Assembly (NCBI GenBank): GCA_964017125.1
Contig: CAXHKU010000896.1
Span: forward strand, 124,001 to 188,000
DNA from: Flabesymbios commensalis
Taxonomy: Eukaryota > Annelida > Polychaeta > Terebellida > Flabelligeridae
Reading direction: 5' to 3'
Length of the DNA: 64,000 nt
The position numbers and the translations under genes were made by a program. Below the pieces are notes generated by a model. It was not told where the DNA came from. It worked only from the letters and a program-made list of their open reading frames with translations, and did not search any database. This document shows, in pieces, positions 56,629 through 64,000 of the stretch. Every line of letters begins with the position of its first letter. Position 1 is the first letter of the stretch.

Positions 56629-56748
56629 ACGTGAATGAATGTGACTTAGATCCCTGTGTTCATGGGGATTGTGCCAATCTCCAGGGATCCTACAGCTGCT
56701 CCTGTCATCCTGGATTCATCATCAGTCAGCACAACATCTCCTGTGTGG
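56629..56748 (+). CDS. Calcium-binding EGF domain exon (exon T)
   Basis: Starts D-V-N-E-C with six cysteines and C-A-N-L-Q-G-S-Y-S-C-S-C. The acceptor is TGTGTTGTAG and the donor is TGG|GTGAGTGA. Phase 1/1, 120 nt. It has no ATG, so ATG-based open-frame scans miss it. Confidence 0.92.
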
Positions 56749-56984
56749 GTGAGTGAACCAGTAAAACAGTAGTACCATTTACTCACTCTCATTTGTCTTG
56801 ACATAAGTTCATTCGGTCATCACCCATCAAATAATGCTACTTTGACCCATTTCCAAGTCAACCGTTGCTATTCTTTCAGGGTCTATGTGTACAACTCCTC
56901 GCAGCTCGATAATAACATAATTTGGTCTGCAAAAATTTATGCTGTCAATCCATGTTTGACTTAATCAAAACATTGTCAAATTAA

Positions 56985-57080
56985 CCATTTCAAACCTGAA
57001 TTTACCATTGTAATCTTCATCCACTACAAGCTGTGAATTGCTGTCGCAATTCGCGACTTGTAGTAGATGACGATGATTTT
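56985..57080. mobile_element. Hairpin MITE family C fragment
   Basis: AACCATTTCAAACCTGAAT leads into the hairpin CATCCACTACAAGCTGTGAA / TTCGCGACTTGTAGTAGATG, matching the core of 19144-19392. Confidence 0.6.
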
Positions 57081-57208
57081 AAGTGAGTGACAAATGAAAC
57101 AAGATATTGTTAATATTAAACAATTCCATAAAGAAATCGTTTTAAAATCCCCAGGTCTTATGAAATATAAGTCATTCTTATGAGATGCAAAATGTTCTTA
57201 ATGCATCA

Positions 57209-57430
57209 TAAGGGTTCAACTTTACAGCGCAGGGATAATAAACTGACGTCTGTTTACGTCAGATTATGACGTCTAAAATCTATACCCGCACTGTAAGAGT
57301 GAACATATATATAATGATCGAAGACCCATAATATAGGTATTCAAATAAATCATAAAGAGCTAACTAAGCCATTTATGGTGATTTCGAATTGAATAAAACC
57401 CTTTGGTCTGCATGGTTTATATAATATATA
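57209..57430 (-). mobile_element. Family A MITE cut by the duplication boundary
   Basis: Starts GGTTCAACTTTACAGCGCAG with the palindrome (TTACGTCAGATTATGACGTC) and runs to CTGCATGGTTTATATAAT, where family A sequence stops and copy 2 of the large duplication begins (TGTCACCACAGAG at 57431). Confidence 0.7.
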
Positions 57431-57634
57431 TGTCACCACAGAGACGTAAATTATCATAAACTGATAGTTTTATTGACCTATTTGTGTATTGGAATAAGTT
57501 GAATATGTAATACAAATGTATAGTTAATTTTTGTTCTATTTGTTATGAAAATACGAAATTTGGAGGGACATTATAATATAGTCCGTAATAACATTAAGCT
57601 ACTACTTTTAAATGTTGGCCTGTAGCTGACGGAC

Positions 57635-57965
57635 TACTACTATCACAGCGAATAACTTCACCTGTCAAGATTAGCTCTGCCAAGGGGTATACCTGTCCTG
57701 GTAAGGTGTGATAAAGGGTGTACCATCACACCTGATTATAAGAAAGTGTGTAATCACATCTGTCAAGGTAAGCTCTGACAATGGGTATAGGCCCTATACG
57801 ATCACACCTGATACTGAAACCACGGTAATCTGCGATGAGGCGTGTAGTATCACACCTGATAACACTACCTGCCAATGTAAGTAGGCCTATGTAATCACAC
57901 CTGTCTAGGTCAGATCTGGCAAGGGGTATGCAATCACACCTGTCATGGTAGTTAGTTTAATTTCA
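57635..57965 (+). repeat. Orphan donor-junction array, copy 2
   Basis: Duplicate of 45955-46265, with the same exon L-like words (CACCTGTCAAGATTAGCTCT, GTCAAGGTAAGCTCTGAC). Again no exon precedes it. Confidence 0.75.
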
Positions 57966-58466
57966 GACCAAACGGTTTCAAATGAGAAAAACAAATATAA
58001 ATAATTTAAACTCACTTGAAGTTGTAGGTCACGGTAGCTAGACACAACTTCAAGTGGGTGAACATTTGAATTGTACCACTTATAGCATTTCAAGGTTAAA
58101 ATGTTGACAAATGTTCTTACTCCACCGACTTATGCTTGGTGATATTGTAGATATGGAGGGGTGTCTCATATGAACATATGTTCATATAGGCAAGAGGTAT
58201 GCAATCACACCTGTCATGGTAAGTTGTTTATTTTGAGACCAAATGGTATCAAATTAAACAAATATGCGTTGTTTGAATTGAAATTGTTGTTCACGGTAGT
58301 GAGGTACAACTTCAAGTGGGTGAAAATTTTAATTGTATAGCATCCAAGGGTTAAAATATTGACTTATGCTTGGTACAATTGTAGATATGGACGGGTGTCA
58401 CTAAGTTAGTAACTTATGTTCATTCAATCTCTAATTTAGTCACTGGTGTTTTTCCTGTTATTTTAG

Positions 58467-58589
58467 ATATTGACGAGTGCCCCAGTGACCCATGTATCAA
58501 CGGTACATGTGACAACACTGACGGAAGCTATACTTGCCAATGCGCTCCGGGATATGAGCCTGATGGAAATACTCAGCCTACGTGCATAG
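58467..58589 (+). CDS. Calcium-binding EGF domain exon (exon O', copy 2)
   Basis: Identical domain to 46774-46896, with acceptor TTCCTGTTATTTTAG and donor GTAAACAG. Phase 1/1, 123 nt. Confidence 0.93.
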   Translation: MLTSAPVTHVSTVHVTTLTEAILANALRDMSLMEILSLRA

Positions 58590-59109
58590 GTAAACAGTTA
58601 TTTTAATATAACATTTTCGTGTGTGATTGGCATGCGCGGATCCAGCCGGGGGGAGGATTCACCAATTAATGGTGTCATTTTGGCTGGTGATTTCAATGTT
58701 TTAAATCGATATTGTTATATTAATTGTAATAGCTTGTGTTTGGTCGGATAATCTGCTGCTATGAGAAGCAATCCTTGGCCTGAAATTAACACTTGTCACT
58801 CAACAAACACACAATAAAAATACCATACATTAGATATCACATTTTAATGTGGGTAATAGTTTGCAAATGATAGTCACCCCCTTCCCCACAGTAAACAGAG
58901 AGTGATAGGAAAAAATTACCAAGATATGTGTTGGATGCGGTTGACAAATATCTTCTTTTCAATGTCGCTTAATGCAGCAGCGCATGTGTTGATACGTACA
59001 AAGAAGTAGAATTAGATGTACTTTGAGTTGACATCTAGGCTATATAAAAGTAGAATTTTATGTACTTTCAGATTATATTAGCACCACACTTATACCTATT
59101 GCAGATCTG

Positions 59110-59315
59110 TTGATCTGGTAATTTTCGCGTGTTTAGATTTTCGCGAATTTCTGATTTTGGGACTTTTCACGAAGTTTAGAATTCGCGAATTTTCATTTTT
59201 CTTTAGTAGCGCTATATTATAATAATAATTTTCAAGAGATTCTTGAATTCGCGAATTTGTCCTCCTCGCGAAATTCGCGAAAATTAAAACATCACGAATA
59301 TTACCAGATCTACAG
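59110..59315. mobile_element. MITE with TGTAGATCTGGTAAT ends, copy 2
   Basis: Duplicate of 47432-47640. The left flank differs (GCAGATCTGTTGATCTGG), so a small rearrangement touched this end in one of the copies. Confidence 0.65.
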
Positions 59316-59409
59316 TATGTCATTATTTGGCACTCATTAGTTATAAACTAATGCCAGAAAGACCCTGTAGTCGGGTAGTGATCGCGTGATAACATTACAA
59401 GTGTGTTAT

Positions 59410-59561
59410 GTTGTAGATATAAATGAATCTCTCGACGACCCCTGAATCAATGTGTTTATAATAAAGCTAGACATGTGTTATGATGTAGATATCAATGAAT
59501 CCTTTGACCACCCCTGCGGCTATGTGTCATATGACAACACAGTACATGTGTTTTGTTTTAG
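59410..59561 (+). repeat. Acceptor-junction array before exon P' (short form)
   Basis: Only two relic units (GTTGTAGATATAAATGAATC, GATGTAGATATCAATGAATC) precede the true acceptor, against six or seven in copy 1. Confidence 0.8.
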
Positions 59562-59684
59562 ATATCAATGAATGTGATAGTGACCCATGTGGCCAGGGAT
59601 CGTGTGGAAACACTGAGGGAAGCTATACATGTGACTGCTCGCCTGGATATGAAGTTGGACAGAATCAACCTTCAACATGCACTG
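59562..59684 (+). CDS. Calcium-binding EGF domain exon (exon P', copy 2)
   Basis: Identical domain to 48117-48239. The acceptor is GTTTTGTTTTAG and the donor GTAAGTGA. Phase 1/1, 123 nt. Confidence 0.93.
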
Positions 59685-60394
59685 GTAAGTGACCAATTAT
59701 AAATACATGTGTAGGACAGTTATTTAATATATACTTTATTGTTCTTTATGTAGAATGCAGATATCAGCACACAGTTCACAATTGATACACAATTTCATTA
59801 CAATGTCAGGTTCAATTCACATTTTACAATATTATAATATAGCCCGCCCTGGGTAAGGCACAAGCCTTACCCAGGCTAGAATACAAACAAAGAGACTACT
59901 CTCAACTGACTGAGTGAGTGACTAATCACCAACTGCTATGGACTGCCAACCACTAGACTGCCCCGTGACACAGTCACAGGCTCGCACTCTCAGAACAGAA
60001 GGACGCCAACAGCATCAATCTGCTGTTGCCTGAGGTGTAGCCCATTGACCATTCAGCGTTTGTCTACCATCTAGACTTATGGAACAACGTCATTCCAGCA
60101 CTGCATAGTAGCATGCGTCCACTGATAAGAGAACTAAACTGACTGACCAAACACGTGGACACACGTGGACTTTTCCACAAAGGAACCACCATCATTAAAA
60201 ATACCTTGGCACAATTGTTTGATCTCTAACACATGTCATTTTCTATAGTCAATGAATTTTAATTAAAAAAACAATTCAGGGCATAAATGTGACAAGGGAT
60301 TTTCAGTAATCAAGTATTTCTTCTCAGTTGCATTCATTTAGATATTTCAAAATTCAACACAAATTATATACACTTTAGTCATTTGTCTGGGATA

Positions 60395-61054
60395 TAAATG
60401 AGTGTTTGAGTGACTCGTGTTCTACATCTGTAACTTTGTTTCAGATATAAATGAGGGTTTGAGTTGTATTACTTATTATTACTTTGCTACATTGTTTCAG
60501 ATATAAATGAGTGTTTGAGTTGTATTACTTTGTTGCACTGTTTCCGATATAAATGAGTGTTTGAGTTTTATTACTTTGTTGCATAGGTTTAGATATAAAT
60601 GGGAGTTTGAGTTTTATTACTTTGTTGCATTGTGTCAGATATAAATGAGTGTTTGATATGTATTACTTTGTGGCATTGTTTTAGATAAAAATCAGTGTGT
60701 GAGTTGTATTACTTTGTGGCAATGTTTCAGATATAAAGGAGAGTTTGAGTTTTATTACTTTGTTGCATTGTTTCAGATATAAATGAGTGTTTGAGTTTTA
60801 TTACTTTGTGGCAATGTTTCAGATATAAATGAGTGTTTGAGTTGTATTACTCTGTTGCAATGTTTCAGATATAAATGAGTGTTTGATTGCTTTATTACTT
60901 TGTTGCATTGTTTCAAATATAAATGAGTGTTTGAATTTTATTGCTTTGTTGCATTGTTTCAGATATAAATGAGTGTTTGAGCTTTATTACTTTGTTACAT
61001 TGTTTCAGATACAAATGAGTGTTTGAGTGTCGTTACCTTTTTACATTGTTTCAG
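60395..61054 (+). repeat. Acceptor-junction minisatellite before exon Q' (copy 2)
   Basis: About 13 units of the 46-49 bp repeat seen at 48945-49790, with GTTTCAGATATAAATGAGTG in most. Several units of copy 1 are absent here. Confidence 0.95.
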
Positions 61055-61174
61055 ATATCAATGAATGTTTGAGTGATCCCTGTGGTAACGGTGGCTGTAG
61101 TAACCTACCTGGCAACTACACCTGTGATTGTCAGCCAGGCTTCATCCTGGATCAGCAGCAGATCACATGCAAAG
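61055..61174 (+). CDS. Calcium-binding EGF domain exon (exon Q', copy 2)
   Basis: Starts D-I-N-E-C with six cysteines and [12 protein letters not shown]. At 61153-61155 the codon is CAG, so the domain is complete, unlike copy 1. The acceptor is CATTGTTTCAG and the donor GTAACTGG. Phase 1/1, 120 nt. It is the last exon in the window. Confidence 0.93.
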
Positions 61175-61188
61175 GTAACTGGACATTA

Positions 61189-61375
61189 TTAACCATTTCA
61201 ACGCTGAAATATCTGTAACATAAACCATGGAGACCAAAAGTTTTTGTTCAATTTGAAGTCATCCTAAATGTCTTAGTTAGCTCGTTCTGCTTCATTTGGA
61301 TACCTATGCTATGGGCCTACGACAATTCTGTATATTTTACTCTTTCAGTGTCGGTCCCCGTACTGAAAGGGTTAA
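61189..61375 (+). mobile_element. TTAA MITE, family A, copy 2
   Basis: Duplicate of 49925-50111 with the same TTAA ends. Confidence 0.75.
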
Positions 61376-61800
61376 GCACAAGGGGGCCAACTCACAAAGC
61401 CGAAATACAGTAAATTTTAGCCTGAAAAGAACAAAATACTGTATTTTGGCTTTGTGGGTTCGTCCTCTTGTTCTTAACAATGGCCGATGCACTATTTCAA
61501 CATCCGAGGACTATACTACATACATATGAAAAACATCGTGTTTTATACTTTTGAAATTATATCATGGGGCAATATTTAAGACTTGATTGTTCTGTAGGTA
61601 AATTTGCCTATTTCAGGCTCGCCCATTCCCTTTCAAATCGAGGCCCCCAGCCCCACTCTGCCAACAATATAAGTTGTGTAGGTTCAAAGAAAGAAATATT
61701 ACAATTTTATAAGCAAGTGAACACGAGACCATGTCTACTGTTGTCTCGACGGACATATGATTGATCATTGTGACAACATTCTGTTATTGGTAGAATTAGC

Positions 61801-64000
61801 ACTTAGTTGGACAGGAAGAAGGGGGTATCGTGCACCCCCCGGAAATCAATTTCTAATTGATGTTTTTAGCTTGGAAAAATACCATAGAAAACGATTTGCT
61901 ATGTTAAAAAGTTGACAAAATGTCCCACATACCATTTTTATGCAAATTAGTGACGCCATTACTGGAAAATGTATATTTCGCCATATCTCAGCTAATAGTG
62001 CACATATCTCAACAATTAAAGTGTCTAACCCTATGTTTTGAGGGTCCAAAAACATTTTAAAACTATTCTTGAAGTGATCAGATGTGTCTTACACATGTTA
62101 TTGCGCAAAATATTGTCGCCATTAGCAAAAAGTCTATTTTTCGCCATAGCTCAGCCAATATTAAAGATAACTGCATATAACAAGTTTCCCGACCTATGTT
62201 TTGAGGGTCAAAGAACATAGTAAAACTACTTTTAGAGCGATCTGATATGTCCATGAGAACGCACTTGTATTCGTACTGAAAAACATGTTGTCCAACATAA
62301 TGAGGTCCTATTTTTATCATCATTGCACTTGCTCTATGTCGAAGAACTGAATGGCTATGATGAATCAGAACTACCAAGCTGAGAAACTGACGAAACGGCT
62401 ACAGAATAACCCAATAAAAAATCATGTCAAATTCAAGAAATTCCCAAATAGCACACATGTTGCCTTTTCTTTCTGGCTTATACACAGTTCGGTTATCGTA
62501 ATTGCTGATGTACTTGCACAAACTTACATTCTTGGAAGTCCAGATCAGTACCAGATCGCCGTTGTCCTTTTTGTCGTAACATTCTATGGGCTTTCACAAG
62601 ACTAATGCTGGCCACTAAGAATCGCCAATATGGAACTCAATTCTGAAAAGATGACAACAACAAGATCAACATCACTTCCTCACAGAGAAAGGTAATCAGT
62701 TATTTAAGTCCCATTCACAACTATAATCATTGTTTTTCAAATGGTAAGCTGTGTCAACCTGTGTTACTATGTGAATCTATCATATCAAGTCATCTAGTAC
62801 CAGGAGCAAAGCAACCTGGCATCCCCTCTCCTCGTAAAGTCTAAATGAACCAATGGACTTGGAAGAGCTCATGACGTATGGCTGTACCTCCTTGGCTTGG
62901 GTATCCAAATGGCTTTTCCTCGAAAATCAACAAGGTCACCTTCCTTGACAAGGCCCTACCTTCTGGAAGACGCTACCCCAGACAATCTGCCATACACCAA
63001 GGAGTTGACGATTTGTTCATACAGGATGGTATAGCACTGCTACATACCATTACCAACCTTCCCAATTTGTGAGATATGCATACAGATACTCGATCAGACG
63101 GCGATCTCGACTGACAGTTATCATCCTGAGTCTATCAAAGCGCAGGAGAGGTTGAGACGTAGCAGCTTAGAGATCATTCTAGCTGGATTATCTGTCAGGC
63201 AGCCCTATTATTTCAAGAGCTTCCTTACAAACGATGACACAAAGAAACAGTTATGTCAGTATGCTGTATGGAGTGGTAAGCAGGCCAATTCCAGACTGGA
63301 CAGAGCAAATATGGCAGTCCTCATTGAGGAGGGTAGAATTTATCAATTTGTTATAACAGATAGCTAGGTATGATTGTGTTATGTTACTAGTCTTGCTACT
63401 GCATTGTCTATTCCCATAATATTTTGTTTTAATCTTGCTAAGTGTTTCAATTTATCAAAACACAGGTGGAGGTGCAGTACCAGACATATTTTTGATTTTA
63501 CTGCATTATGCCCATTCAATCAATGGATCGGGGAAGCACAGACATATTGTCAACATACAATTATCTGACGTGGCTGAGTCTCTTGGAGAACACTATTAAC
63601 GTACTGTGCCACTCCCCTCGGTTAATGTGTCTTCAGTGGAGAGGATCGAACCAGTTCATTCAAAAGCAAGGGAAAGGTAGGGCCACATAAAAAGCTGGAA
63701 AAGAATACCAGGTTCTACAAAACATTCAGGCAAATGGGTGACGACGTCAAACGTCAAGCCTCAGGTGATGAAACAGCCGGAGCAGTTTGCATACGTATCT
63801 GGTGTACGGACACATTAGTAAATCTTCTGTGAAAGCCGTCCATGTCAAGCTGCCCCACAAGATGGTGAGAGAAGACAAGAAGCCAATTTCCAAGTCCAAG
63901 GTCGACCAGTCTCGCCTTCCCCGTACCAGTCTGCTTTGGTGCCACACATCCAGCATGTGAACCACCGTACCGGGTTGTTTCGTGCATGTACGAGGAGCAA
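61801..64000. mobile_element. TIR element, copy 2, cut by window end
   Basis: Matches 50537 onward, including the left inverted repeat and the decayed open frame family (from about 62850). It contains about 65 bp (about 62875-62955) missing from copy 1 that restore the expected L-G-Y-P-N-G-F-S-S-K segment, so copy 2 is closer to the ancestral element. Confidence 0.65.

Larger units (their letters stand above)
57431..64000 (+). repeat. Large direct duplication, copy 2 (runs off the window)
   Basis: Same order as copy 1: orphan array, composite repeat, exons O', P', Q', MITEs and TIR element. The two copies start 11,680 bp apart, so the repeated unit also includes exons R, S and T, and further copies of those may lie beyond the window. 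Confidence 0.95.

Overview
The window is an intron-rich piece of an invertebrate animal genome. It holds part of one large plus-strand gene that has neither its start nor its end here. Twenty-three exons can be placed from reading frame, splice sites and cysteine pattern. Two encode a SEA domain (213-387, 904-1061), and twenty-one encode one EGF-like domain each, nearly all of the calcium-binding type (D-x-[DN]-E-C start, six cysteines). Every EGF exon has phase-1 introns on both sides, so any of them can be gained, lost or skipped without changing the frame. The product should be an extracellular or membrane-attached SEA/EGF-repeat protein of the fibrillin/mucin-like kind; no gene symbol can be assigned. 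Many short tandem repeats at exon edges together with a CR1-like LINE make amphioxus (Branchiostoma) my best guess for the source. That is inference; other marine invertebrates are possible.

Layout: 1-4640, SEA exons, the first two EGF exons and two junction arrays. 4640-17080, a 14-kb intron filled with TTAA-flanked hairpin MITEs, a 3.9-kb foldback element, minisatellites and tRNA-derived SINEs. 17082-29011, ten EGF exons, many with arrays at their splice junctions; exons 25796-25915 and 28892-29011 are copies of each other. 29012-46773, an 18-kb intron holding a roughly 10-kb LINE (ORF1 with PHD-like finger, SGNH esterase-like domain and zinc knuckles; ORF2 with endonuclease and reverse transcriptase; a long repetitive 3' region) and an array of short palindromes. 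46774-61174, nine EGF exons spanning a recent direct duplication: 45751 to at least 52655 recurs at 57431 to the window end, so exons O, P and Q are present twice. The first copy of Q carries an in-frame TAG where the second has CAG.

The most unusual feature is that about half of the EGF exons have, right at one splice junction, a tandem array made from that junction itself: the exon end plus its GT donor, or the AG acceptor plus the exon start. These arrays scatter up to dozens of decoy splice sites through the introns. They differ in length between the two otherwise very similar duplicate copies, so they are still changing. One of them has generated ten perfect TGACGTCA octamers in about 410 bp, and another about 35-40 CACGTG hexamers.
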